A DNA stretch of 64,000 nt, taken from the NCBI RefSeq assembly GCF_050948175.1, contig NW_027490134.1:1364001-1428000 (forward strand). The letters run 5' to 3'. Position 1 is the first letter of the stretch, and each line of letters begins with the position of its first letter. The notes below the pieces were generated by a model that worked only from the letters and a program-made list of their open reading frames with translations, searched no databases and was not told the origin of the DNA. This DNA is from Xylocopa sonorina. Taxonomy: Eukaryota > Arthropoda > Insecta > Hymenoptera > Apidae. Positions 40,001-50,900 of this stretch are shown here, one piece after another. The translations under genes and the position numbers were made by a program.

Positions 40001-42894
40001 CTAATTCGCGATATCGCATCTCATATCTATGTTTCATGATAGTATATAATATTCATGCGAACTGTCATGTATACCTCGCATACACTTCAAATGAATGTGA
40101 ATGCGACAGTTCCTTGCTAGGAAATAGTGTTTGCAGATATCTACGTGTCGAAGCAATAGAGTTCTAAAGCTTCTTAAATCGTCATATCGCATCTCATTTC
40201 TATGTTTCATGATAAGATATAATATTCAATGTGGAGTGCTATGCATACCTCGTATTCACTTCAAAAGAATGTAAACGCGACACTACCTTGCCAGGAAATA
40301 GCGTTTGCAGATGTCTACGTATCGTAGCATAAGAGTTCTAATGCTTCTCAAAACGATATATCGCTACTCATTACTATGTTTCATGACAAGATATAATATT
40401 CATTGTGCAGTGTTATGTACCCCTCGTACTCACTTCAAAAGAATGTAAATGCGACACTTCCTTGCTTGGAAATAGCGTTTGCAGATGTCTACGTATCGAA
40501 GCAATAGATCTCAAAAGCTTGCTAATTCGCGATATCGCATCTCATATCTATGTTTCATGATAATATATAATATTCATTGCGAAATGTCATGTATACCTCG
40601 CATACACTTCAAATCAATGTGAATGCGACAGTTCCTTGCTAGGAAATAGTGTTTGCAGATATCTACGTATCGAAGCAATAGTGTTGTAAAGCTTCTTAAA
40701 TCGTCATATCGCATCTCATTTCTATGATTCATGATAAGATATAATATTCATTGTTTAGTGTTATGTATACCTCGTATTCACTTCATAGGGATGTAAACGC
40801 GACACTTCCTTGCCAGGAAAGAGCGTTTGCAGATGTCTACGTATGGTAGCATTAGAGTTCTAATGCTTCTCAAAACGTGATATCGTTACTAATTACTATG
40901 TTTCATGATAATATATAATATTCATTGTGGAGTGTTATGTATACCTCGTATTCACTTCAAAAGAATGTAAATCCGACACTTCCATGCTAGGAAATAGCGT
41001 TTGCGGATGTCTACGTCTCGAAGCAATAGATTTCTAAAACTTGCTAATTCGCGATATCGCTTCTCATATCTATGTTTCATGACAAGATATAATATTATAC
41101 CTCGCATACACTTGAAATGAATGTAAATGCGACACTTCCTTGCTTGGATATAGCATTTGCAGATGTCTACGTATCGAAGCAACAGAGTTCTATCGCTTCT
41201 TATATCGCCATATCGTATTTCATTCCCATGTTTCGTGATAAGATATAATATTCATTGCGAAGTGTCATCTATACCTCGTATTCCTTTCAAAAGAGTGTAA
41301 ATGCGACACTTCCTTGCTAGGAAGTAGTGTTTGCAGATATCTACGTATCGAAGCAATAGAGTTCTAAAGATTCTTAAATCGCGATATCGCATCTCATTTC
41401 TATGTTTCAAGATGAGATATAATATTATTGTGCTGCGTTATGAATACCTCGTATTCACTTCAAAAGAATGTAAATGCGACACTTCCTCGCTTGGAAATAA
41501 TGGTTGCAGATGTCTACGTATCGAAGCAATAGTTTTCTAATGCTTCTTAAATCGTCATATCGCATCTCATATCTACGTTTCATGATAATAAGTAATATTC
41601 ACTGCGAAGTGCCATGTATACCTCGCATACACTTCAAATGAATGTAAATGCGACACTTCCTTGCTAGGAAATAGCGTTTGCAGATGTCTACGTATCGAAG
41701 CATTAGATTTCTAATGCTTCTCAATACCCGATATCGCTACTCATTACTATGTTTCATTTTAAGATATAATATTCATTGTGCAGTGTTATGTATGCCTCGT
41801 ATTCACCTCAAAAGAATGTAAATGCGACACTTCCTTGCTAGGATATAGCGTTTGCAGATATCTACGTATCGAAGCAATAGTGTTCTAATGATTCTTAACT
41901 CGCGATATCGCATCTCATTACTATGTTTCATGATGAGATATAATATTCATTGTGCAGTGTTATGTATATCACGTCTATACTTCAAATGAATGTAAATGCG
42001 ACACTTCGTTGCTAGGAAATAGCGTCTCCAGATGTCTACGTATCGAAGCAATAGAGATCTAATGCTTCTTAAATCGTCATATTGCATCTCATTTCCATGT
42101 TTCATGATAATATATAATATTCATTGAGAAGTGTCATGTATACCTCGCATGCACTTAAATGAATGTAATTGCGACACTTCCTTGCTAGGAAATAGCGTTT
42201 GCAGATATCTACGTATCGTAGCGATAGTGTTCTGATGCTTCTTAAATCGCGATATCGCATCTCATTTCTATGTCTCATGATAAGATATAATATTCATTGT
42301 GGCAGTGTTATGTATACCTCGTATTCACTTCAAAAGAATGTAGATGCGACACTTCCTTGCTTTGAAATAGCGTTTGCAGATGTCTTTGTATCGAAGCAAT
42401 AGAGATCTGATGCTTCTTAAATCGCCATGTTACATCTCATTTCTGTGTTTAATGATAATATATAATAGTCACTGCGAAGTGTCATGTATACCTCGCATGC
42501 ACTTCAAATGAATGTGAATGCGACAGTTCCTTGCTAGGAAATAGTGTTTGCAGATGTCTACGTATCGAAGCACTAGGGATCTAATGCTTCTTAAATCGCC
42601 ATATCGCTTCTCATTTCTATGCTTCATGATAATATGTAATATTCACTGCGATGTATCATGTACACCTCGCATATCCTTCAAATGAATGTAAATGCGACAC
42701 TTCCTTGCTAGGAAATAGCGTTTGCAGGTGTCTACGTATCGAAGCAATAGTGTTCTAATGCTTCTTAAATCGCGATATCGCATCTCATTTCTATGTTTCA
42801 TGATAAGATATAATATTCATTGTGCAGTGTTATGTATACCTCGTATTCTCTTGAAAAGAATGTAAATGCGACACTTCCTTGGTAGGTAGTAGCG
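37058..42894 (-). repeat. Large duplication in block 2, copy 2
   Basis: Second copy of 30,815-35,787, with an extra segment of about 866 bp. Single-base length differences from copy 1 occur near 41,426, 42,151 and 42,302 (ATATTATTG against ATATTTATTG, CTTAAATG against CTTAAAATG, TGTGGCAG against TGTGCAG). Two of the three involve short homopolymer runs, and all lie toward the end next to the gap. They may be consensus errors. Confidence 0.9.
39450..40315 (-). repeat. Five-monomer insertion specific to copy 2
   Basis: About 866 bp (five monomers) lies between points that are adjacent in copy 1, near 33,204. The insert has its own short tandem structure: a module with GCGAACTGTCATGTATACC, GCGACAGTTCCTTGCTAGG and TCTACGTGTCGAAGCAATAG occurs near 39,535-39,640 and again near 40,055-40,160, three monomers apart. 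Confidence 0.8.
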
Positions 42895-42904
42895 TTTTTT
42901 TTGT

Positions 42905-42941
<37 letters not shown>

Positions 42942-43032
42942 TTTTTTTTTTTTTTTTTTTTTTATTTTTCTTTTTTTTTTTTGTTCTTTTTTTTTTTTTT
43001 TTTTATTTTTTTTTTTTTTTTTTTTGTTTTTT

Positions 43033-43110
<78 letters not shown>

Positions 43111-43140
43111 TTTTTTTTTTTTTTTTTTTTTTTTTGTTTT

Positions 43141-43176
<36 letters not shown>

Positions 43177-43199
43177 TTTTTTTTTTTTTTTTTTTCTTT

Positions 43200-43234
<35 letters not shown>

Positions 43235-43371
43235 TTTTTTTTTTGTTTTATTTTTGTTTTTTTTTTTTTGTTTTTTTTTTTTTTTTTCTTATTTTTTTTT
43301 GGTTGTTTTTTTTTTTTTTTTTTTTTTTGTTTTTCTTTTTTTTTGTTTTTTTTTTTTTTTTTTTTTTTTTT

Positions 43372-43426
<55 letters not shown>

Positions 43427-43490
43427 TTTTTTTTTTTTTTTTTGTTATTTTTTTTTTTTTTTTTTTTTTTGTTTTTTTTTTTGTTTTTTT

Positions 43491-43527
<37 letters not shown>

Positions 43528-43597
43528 TTTCTTTTTTTCTTTTTTGTTTTTATTTTTTTTTTTTTTTTTTTTTTTTTTTTGTTTTTATTTTTTTTTT
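42895..43597. repeat. Impure poly-T tract before the gap
   Basis: About 700 bp of nearly pure T interrupted by scattered single bases, mostly G with fewer A and C, at irregular spacing. It begins inside a satellite monomer: AGCGTTTTTT replaces the usual AGCGTTTGCAGATG. It ends directly at the N gap. It has no tandem unit, target-site duplication or element body on its left. Low-quality homopolymer at a contig end is the simplest reading; a real poly-T insertion is less likely. The long poly-Phe open frames across it are artefacts. Confidence 0.85.
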
Positions 43598-43697
43598 NNN
43601 NNNNNNNNNNNNNNNNNNNNNNNNNNNNNNNNNNNNNNNNNNNNNNNNNNNNNNNNNNNNNNNNNNNNNNNNNNNNNNNNNNNNNNNNNNNNNNNNN
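43598..43697. other. Assembly gap, 100 Ns
   Basis: Exactly 100 N, a conventional placeholder for a gap of unknown size. Sequence order and orientation across it depend on scaffolding and not on contiguous reads. The inferred divergent arrangement of blocks 2 and 3 should be read with that caution. Confidence 0.97.
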
Positions 43698-43938
43698 TTG
43701 ATTTTTGCAATAGTTCTTTAATTAGCAGATTTTATAACTTAGAATCATCATTTGACGGATGTATCAATCTACTTTGTAGCTCCATCAGTTTCTTTTTCTG
43801 CTCGCTACTCTTCCATTTTCAGTTCCGTAAACTTATCCTTTATCACCATCATATATGTTGCGTAAAATTACAATAACTTTTTGTCCTCAAATTTTGCGGA
43901 TATTTCAATTAAATTTCCTTTGATTAAATAAACGGAAA
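43698..43938. other. AT-rich single-copy sequence, no clear gene
   Basis: Non-satellite sequence. Minus-strand reading gives a short frame ending at 43,732 whose last residues are SSEQKKKLMELQSRLIHPSN followed by DDSKL and a stop. It is charged and could be part of a coiled-coil exon. A second short minus-strand frame ends ...IEISAKFEDKKLL. Neither is long enough to assign, and no family is recognised. Confidence 0.5.
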
Positions 43939-44460
43939 TTAAAAAACAGTGGTACGTACCATTTCTTGGAAACGTTGTATCGTAATTTGCATCTGACTGT
44001 TTTGAAAGGCACGCACTTTACTTAACGTTTGCAATGATTCGCTTAGCGAAGTAAAGTAATATTCTACTTTCGAAATTGTTGGCTCTTGTAATTCTAAGGC
44101 AAATATATTCATCTGTCGACATCGTGAACATTGTTTTTTGGCAAAATTCCAGAAAAACAAATATACTATAAGTAAAATAATAAACATCATAATATTAAAT
44201 TTAACTCTGTTCATCGTTGCCTTGTTCGACACATCCATAAACAATATACAGGGTGGAGCAGTAATAATTAGCACCTCAGATATCCACGAAACTATAAGTT
44301 TCATAGAAGTTTTTGCTAATATAAAATTGCATAGTACAAAGGGGCCATCCGCTGATGAAAATAGTTTTTTTGTAAGTGGAGTTATGTTGGACATATGAAG
44401 GTTACCTTCATTTTTTAAAATGAATTGGTATGTCCATTCTTCCGTAATACGATAGAGCAT
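43939..44460 (-). CDS. Candidate exon or relic of an ABCC-type ABC transporter
   Basis: A 173-codon minus-strand frame, the longest non-satellite, non-homopolymer frame in the window. Residues about 53-74 and 88-105 are hydrophobic enough to span a membrane. Residues 138-152, SLSESLQTLSKVRAF, resemble the stretch after the last helices of the second membrane domain in MRP/ABCC transporters, where family members commonly read like SSSLQGLxTIRA(Y/F). That resemblance is from family knowledge, not a search. The frame is much shorter than a whole transporter (over 1,200 residues) and contains no Walker A or signature motif. After codon 167 lies ATG|GTACGT, a good splice donor at 43,959, so the real exon may end there and the last residues may be intron. 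An upstream in-frame TAA precedes the ATG closely. It may be an exon of a spliced gene running toward the gap, a decayed fragment, or an unrelated membrane protein. Confidence 0.35.
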   Translation of the reverse strand: MLYRITEEWTYQFILKNEGNLHMSNITPLTKKLFSSADGPFVLCNFILAKTSMKLIVSWISEVLIITAPPCILFMDVSNKATMNRVKFNIMMFIILLIVYLFFWNFAKKQCSRCRQMNIFALELQEPTISKVEYYFTSLSESLQTLSKVRAFQNSQMQITIQRFQEMVRTTVF

Positions 44461-44620
44461 TTTAAAGCAAGTTTAACGATCTGTAACATGAAGGAATTGA
44501 AGGTTACAAAAAGTAAAGAAAAGGCGATAATACTCACGGTTTTGATAGTAAATGAAACATACGTATTGTAAACAGTGGTGGAAGGCGTAATACTTACCGT
44601 TTACTTCACTGTGAATAAAC
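44461..44620 (-). other. Candidate minus-strand splice signals
   Basis: On the minus strand, a donor GTAAGT starts at 44,597 and another, GTGAGT, starts at 44,537. A plausible acceptor, TTCATGTTACAG, ends at 44,481. The 44,537-44,481 pair would give a 57-nt intron, a normal size in insects. Joining the flanks leads to a TAA in the frame of the downstream ORF, so it does not simply extend that ORF. These motifs are suggestive only. Confidence 0.25.
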
Positions 44621-45784
44621 ACTTTTCGAAGGGCATTTCAATAGTTTGCAGCATAAGTTAAACATGATAGATTAGTATTGAAAAATCGGTTCGAATACGT
44701 TTGGTTAGGCTGTTCTTTGTGTCGTTCATTTTATAAGTACTAAGCTGCGGATTCCTGAGGACAGCTCACAAAATTGTTGAACTATGGAAGATTATCATTG
44801 TGAATTTGAATCAAAAGGTAATTAAATTCCATTAGATTTGTAAACAGATCACAATGTTCATTTTAGACAGTAAGATTAAATACTCTTTACAAAACTACAA
44901 GAATGGATACATACCTTTCTGGTATTATTACTTCATAAAGAATTATAATTGCAATTATATAGTTCATTACGATAAAAAATATTTCTCAGAAAATTCTAAA
45001 TATTAAATAAAAGAATCAAGTAAAACATTTTAATAATTACGAATATGAAAAATACATGAACATTCCAATAGAAAGATGTCTAAACAGGAGCTAGAAAAGT
45101 CAAACATTCAATTTCAATTCCAGAATTCATCTATAAGAGGTAAAATGTTTCGAAAGCTTTAATTACAGTCTTTAATGCAAGCAGTTGGGCAGTATTCCAA
45201 TTTTTAAGAAAATTGATGAAAGTCAACCATTTTGAAGTGGTCAGAATCTTTGTCGTTTGAGCAATAAGTGAATAACAAATAACTGCATAAATTCCAGGCT
45301 TAAAAACTTATGGATTAAATCCTATGCAGACTCGTTTATGAGCGAGTTGCTAAATAATAATCCACACTAAGTAATCATTTTAAAACTTAAACGATTACAT
45401 CTCGCGAACTTTCAAAGATATCAGAAGCGTGAAAAGTATGTGGTTTATCAAAAACTCTTCTAAAAGAACGGACGAAGCCAATAGAAATCTTTGTTGAAGT
45501 AAGCAAGTTCTAAAGTTTTAAGCAACGCGATGGCCCTTATCTGCCTATGTTTCATAGCAAGTAGGTTCTGAATTTCTATGAAATCCGATGGAATTTCTCA
45601 CTACTAACGATTCAAAGTAAGTTCTCAAATCCTCAGTTCTACGTTTAAAACTATGTGTGTTCTATATATCTATGTAAAGTGATGGTTCCTATTAGTTGTG
45701 ACGGAAACCTATATATAGTAAGTCAGGGAAGCTCGAAGGGGTTAATTATCTAAATGCTTTAAGGTGTAAAACGCACTTTAATCT
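44621..45784. other. AT-rich single-copy sequence, no gene seen
   Basis: No convincing open frame, RNA gene or repeat family on either strand. Around 45,500-45,650 a weak internal repetition of about 58 bp is suggested by GCAAGTTCTAAAG, GTAGGTTCTGAAT and GTAAGTTCTCAAAT. It is too degenerate to call. Nothing links this stretch to the satellite. Confidence 0.6.
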
Positions 45785-46256
45785 AAAGCGATCTATCGTT
45801 CCAAGGTATCCGCTCACGTACAACTTTTCTTGGGCGCCAGCTGCTCAGAAAGTAGCAAAGGGATAGACTACACGACCCCGGGAACCCTGGGGCGGAACAA
45901 CCCTTGAAACTTCGAAATGGTCCTCCTCTCGACTACGCCTAGCCAAGTACACACACTCAGGTCGCGAGATACTGAAGTCACGGCATGTTTATTTATGGTC
46001 TCGACGTGGGTTTAACTAAGAAGGGCTACGGGAAACTACGCAACACGCCGCAAATTACCGGGTATCATAACTCGCTGCACGATATAAGATACAATATACA
46101 ATATGCGACACAAGAAATGGGACGCTTAAGCGAATAAGCTCTCACGTTCTCTTCTTCAGGTTCCTTGAATTCGCTGGTGGTCCTCGGGTCTCCTGCATCC
46201 TCCTCGGGGTTCCTTGGTGGACTGCAGGGCCGCTGGACTTTTGACTTCTCTTTAGA
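45785..46256 (-). mobile_element. Possible LTR-retrotransposon end with primer-binding site
   Basis: A GC-richer segment between AT-rich DNA and decayed satellite. On the minus strand it contains AATAAA (in CCATAAATAAACATG). Further on, at 45,839-45,830, lies TGGCGCCCAA, which looks like the tRNA-complementary primer-binding site placed just after a 5' LTR (TGGCGCC starts are typical of several LTR-element groups). The preceding bases read CTTTCTGAGCAGC. I cannot find the opposite LTR end, a second LTR, a target-site duplication or gag/pol sequence, so this would be a solo or truncated LTR. The call rests on the primer-site motif and composition only. Confidence 0.4.
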
Positions 46257-46299
46257 GGGTTAAGGATGGTTGAGGACCTTCTCACATCCCAGAGCATTA

Positions 46300-46415
46300 T
46301 AAAGCACAAAAGCAGATAAGCATAATGCGATGCATAGAGCTTTACAACCTTCTAACTTACTTTGAACTGTTTGTATGAAATGCAATATTGAGGTGCATGA
46401 AGCAGGACAAATTAA
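46300..46415 (+). repeat. Heavily decayed satellite at the array edge
   Basis: Only traces of the monomer are visible, for example GCAGATAAGCATAATGCGAT and ATGCATAGAG, which parallel AGATAAACATAACGCGATGC in the next unit. The similarity is weak. It marks the transition from the single-copy island into block 3. Confidence 0.5.
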
Positions 46416-47800
46416 ATGCTTCGGCACCTGGACATCTAGAAACGCTATCCCCGGGCAAGAAAGTATAGGGTTCACACTCAATTCATATGCAGAAGCAGAT
46501 AAACATAACGCGATGCTATGAATATTACATCTTATCATGAAATATAGAAGTAAGATGCGCAGCCGCGTTTTACGAAGCATTAGAACTCTATTGCTTCTAA
46601 ACCTTCAGGTATAGAAACGATATTCCGTAGCGAGGAAGTGATCCATTTACATTCATTTGAAGTGTAGAGGAGATATACATAACGCGTTGCATTGAAATTA
46701 CATCTTATCATGTGACTTAGAATTGATATGCGATATCGCGTTTTATAAAGAGTTAGAAATCTATTGCTTCGATGATAGACATCTAGAAACGCAATTTCCT
46801 AGCCAAGAAGTGTGGCATTTGCATTCTTTTGAAGTGTAGACGAGGTATACATAACACATCGCAATGAATATTATATCTTATCATGAAACATACATGAGAT
46901 GCGATATCGCGTTCCAGGAAGCATTAGAACTCCATGGCTTCGATACGTAGACATCAGGAAACGCTATTTCCCAGCACGGAAGTGTTGCATTTACATTCAC
47001 TTGAAGTGTAGACGTGGTAAATATAACACTTCGCATTGAATATTACATCTTATCATGTGACAGAATTGAGATGCGATATCGCGTTTTAAGAAACATTAGA
47101 AATCTAATGCTTCGATACGTAAACATCTGGAAATGCATTTCCTGGCAAGGACGTGTGGCATTTACATTCTTTTGAAGTGCAGACGAGGTATACATAGCAC
47201 ATCGCAAAGAATATTATATCTTATCATCAAACATAGAAATAAGATGCTATATCGCGTTTTAGGAAGCATTAGAACTCTATTGATTCGATACGTAGACTTC
47301 TGGAAACGCATCTCCTAGCAAGGAAGTGTGGCATTTACATTCTTTTGAAGTGTAGACGAAGTATACATAACAGTTCGAAATGAATACTATATCTTATCAT
47401 GAAGCATAAAAATGGCATGCGATATTGCGTTTTAAGCAGCACTACAACTCTATTGCTCCCATACGTAGACATCTGGAAACACAATTTCCTACCAAAGAAG
47501 TGTGGCATTTACATTCGTTTGATGTGCAGACGAGGTATACATAACACTTGGCTATGAATATTATTTCCTATCATGAAACATAGAATTGAGATGCGATATC
47601 GCGTTTTAAGAAGCATTACAACTCTACTGCTTCGATACGTAGGCATCTGGAAACGATATTTCCTAGCAAGGAAGTGTGGCATTTACATTATTTTGAAGTG
47701 TATACGAGGTATACATAACACTTCGCAAATAATATTATATCTTATCATGAAACATAGAAATGAGATGCGATATCGCGTTTTAAGAAGCATTAGAACTATA
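46416..47800 (+). repeat. Divergent edge monomers of block 3
   Basis: About eight forward monomers that differ from the interior by shared changes: CATCTGGAAACG or CATCAGGAAACG in place of CATCTGCAAACG, GTGTGGCATTTAC in place of GTGTCGCATTTAC, and GTAGACGAGGTATACATAAC in place of GTGAATACGAGG. The first units (46,416-46,700) carry many private mutations and the later ones fewer. The gradient from decayed edge to homogeneous interior is typical of satellite arrays. Confidence 0.85.
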
Positions 47801-47990
47801 TTGCTATGATACATAGACATCTGCAGACGATATTTCCTCGCAAGGAAGTGTCGCATTTACATTCTTTTGAAGTGAATACGAAGTAGACATAACACTCCGC
47901 AATGAGTATTATATCTTATCACGGAACATAGGAATGAGATGCGATACGGCGTTTTAAGAAGCATTAGAACTCTATTGCTTCGATACGTAG

Positions 47991-50900
47991 ACATCAGGAA
48001 ACGCTTACTCTTAGAAAGGAAGTGTCGCATTTACATCCATTTGAAGTGTAGACGAGGAATACAGAACACTTCGCAATGAATATTATATCTTATCATGAGA
48101 CATAGAAATGAGATGCGATATAGCGATTTAAGAAGCACTAGAACTCTATTGCTTCGATACGTAGACTTGTGGAAACGCTATTTCCTAGCATAGAAGTGTC
48201 GCATTTACATTCTTTAGAATTGAATACGAGGTATACATAACACTGCACAATGAATATTATGTCTTATCATGACACATAGAAATGAGATGCGATATCGCTA
48301 TTTAAGAAACATTGGAACCCTATTGCTATGATACGTAGACATCTGCAAACGCTATTTCGTAGCAAGGAAGTGTCGCATTTACATTCATTTGAAGTGAATG
48401 CGAGGTATATTTAAGTCTCCACAATGAATATTATATCTTATCATGAAACATAGAAATGAGATGCGATATCGCGATATAAAAGCATTAGATCTCTATTGCT
48501 TTGATACGTAGACATCTGCAAACGCTATTTCCTAGCAAGGAAGTGTCGCATTTACATTCTTTTTAAGTGGATCCGAGGTATACGTGACACTTCCCAATGA
48601 ATATTAGATCTTATCATGAAACATAGAAATGAGTTGCGGTATAGCGATATAAGAAGCATTAGAACCCTATTGCTTCGATACGTAGACATCTGTAAACAAT
48701 ATTTCCTAGCAAAGAAGTGTCGCATTTACATTCTTTTGAAGTGAAAACGAGGTACACATTACACTTCGCAATGAATATTATATCTTATCATGAAACATAG
48801 AAATGAGATGCGATATCGCTATTTAAGAAGCAGTAGATCACTACTGCTTCGATTCGTAGATATCTTCAAACGCTATTTCCTAGCATGGAAGTGTCGCATT
48901 TACATTCATCTGAAGTGAATACGCGGTATACATAACACTGCACAATGAATATTATATCTTATCATGAAACATAGAAATGAGATGCGATATCGCTATTTAA
49001 GAAGCATTAGAACTCCATTGCTTCGATACGGAGACATCTGCAAAACCTATTTCCTAGCAAGGATGTGTCGCATTTACATTATTTTGAAGGGAATACGAGG
49101 TATACATGACACCTCGCAATGAATTCTATATCTTATCATGAAACATAGAAATGAGATGCGATATCGCTATTTAAGAAGCACTAGAACTCTATTGCTTCGA
49201 TACGTAGACTTGTGGAAACGCTATTTCCTAGCATAGAAGTGTCGCATTTACATTCTTTAGAATTGAATACGAGGTATACATAACACTGCACAATGAATAT
49301 TATATCTTATCATGAAACATAGAAATGAGATGCGATATCGCTATTTAAGAAGCATTAGAACTCCATTGCTTCGATACGGTGACATCTGCAAACGCAATTT
49401 CCTAGCAAGGAAGTGTCGCATTTACATTCATTTGAAGTGAATACGCGGTATACGTGACACCTCGCAATGAATATTACTTCTTATCACGGGACATAGGAAT
49501 GAGTTGCGGTAACGCGTTTTAAGAAGCATTAGAACTCTATTGTTACGATACGTAGACATCTGTAAACGCTATTTCCTTGCAAGGAAGTGTCGCATTTACA
49601 TTCTAATGAAGCGAATACGAGGTATACATGACACCTCGCAACGAATTTTATATCTTATCATGAAACATAGAAATGCAATGAGATATCGCGTTTTAAGAAG
49701 CGTTAGAAGGCTATTGCTGCGACACGCAGACATCTGCAGACGCTACTTCCAAGCAAGGAAGTGTCGCATTTACATTCTTTTGAAGTGAATAAGAGGTATA
49801 CATAACACTGCACAATGAATATTATATCATATCATGAAACATAGAAATGAGATGCGATATCGCGATTTAAGAAGCATTAGAAATCTATAGGTTCTATACG
49901 TAGGCATCTGCAAACGCTACTTCCTAGCAAGGAAGTGTCGCATTTACATTCTTTTGAAAGGAATACGAGGTATACATAACACTTCGCAATGAATATTATA
50001 TCTTATCATGAAACATAGAAATGAGATGCGATATCGTGATTTATGAAGCATTAGAACATTATTGCTTCGATACGTGGATATCTGCAAACGCTATATCCTA
50101 CCAAGGAAGTGTCGCATTTACATTCTTTTGAGGTGAATACGAGGTATACATAATACTGCACAATGAATATTATATCATATCATGAAACATAGAAATGAGA
50201 TGCGATATCGCGATTTAAGAAGCATTAGAACACTATTGCTTCGATACGTAGACATCTGCAAACGCTATTTCCTAGCAAGGAAGTGTCGCATTTACATTCA
50301 TTTGAAGTAAAGATGAGATAAACATAACACTACACAATGAATATTATATCTTATCATGAAACATAGAAATGAGGTGCGATATCACGATTTAAGAAGCATT
50401 AGAGCACTATTGCTTCGATACGTAGACATCTGCAAACGCTATTTCCTAGAAAGGAAGTGGCGCATTTACATCCATTTGAAGTATAGACGAGATATACATA
50501 ACGCTGCACTCTGGATATTATATCTTATCATGAAACGTAGTAATGAGTAGCGATATCGCATTTTGAGAACCATTAGAACTCTAATACCACGATACGTACA
50601 CATCTGCAAACGCTATTTCCTAGCAAGGAAGTGTCGCATTTACATCCATTTGAAGTGTAGACGAGATATACAAAACACTGCACAATGAATATTATATCTT
50701 AACTTGAAACATAGAAATGAGATGCGATATGGCGATTTAAGAAGCATTAGAAGTCTATTGGTTCTATACGTAGGCATCTGCAAACGCTACTTCCTAGCAA
50801 GGAAGTGTCGCATTTACATTCTTTTGAAAGGAATACGAGGTATACATGACACTCCACAATGAATATTATATATTATAATGAAACGTGGTAGTGAGTATCG

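Larger units (their letters stand above)
21977..42894 (-). repeat. Satellite block 2, 174-bp monomers, reversed
   Basis: The same satellite family in reverse complement, about 120 monomers by length. Landmarks appear as TTTCATGATAAGATATAATA, CTACGTATCGAAGCAATAG and GCGACACTTCCTTGCTAGG. Orientation is uniform throughout; I saw no internal flip. It begins directly after the GC-rich insert and ends in mid-monomer at GGTAGGTAGTAGCG before the poly-T tract. No gene is recognisable in it; the open frames along it are satellite translations. Confidence 0.97.

Noticed and set aside
42879..43876. Long open frames of about 245-280 codons
   Set aside because: They are poly-Phe from the T tract and run through the N gap; not coding.
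44138..44398. Plus-strand 86-codon frame in the island
   Set aside because: It lies antisense to the better minus-strand frame and matches nothing I recognise.
45480..45700. Roughly 58-bp degenerate tandem repeat in the island
   Set aside because: Only short words such as AAGTTCT recur at loose spacing; too weak to call by eye.
46260..46580. Minus-strand 106-codon frame
   Set aside because: It runs from decayed satellite into the LTR-like segment and looks like chance openness.
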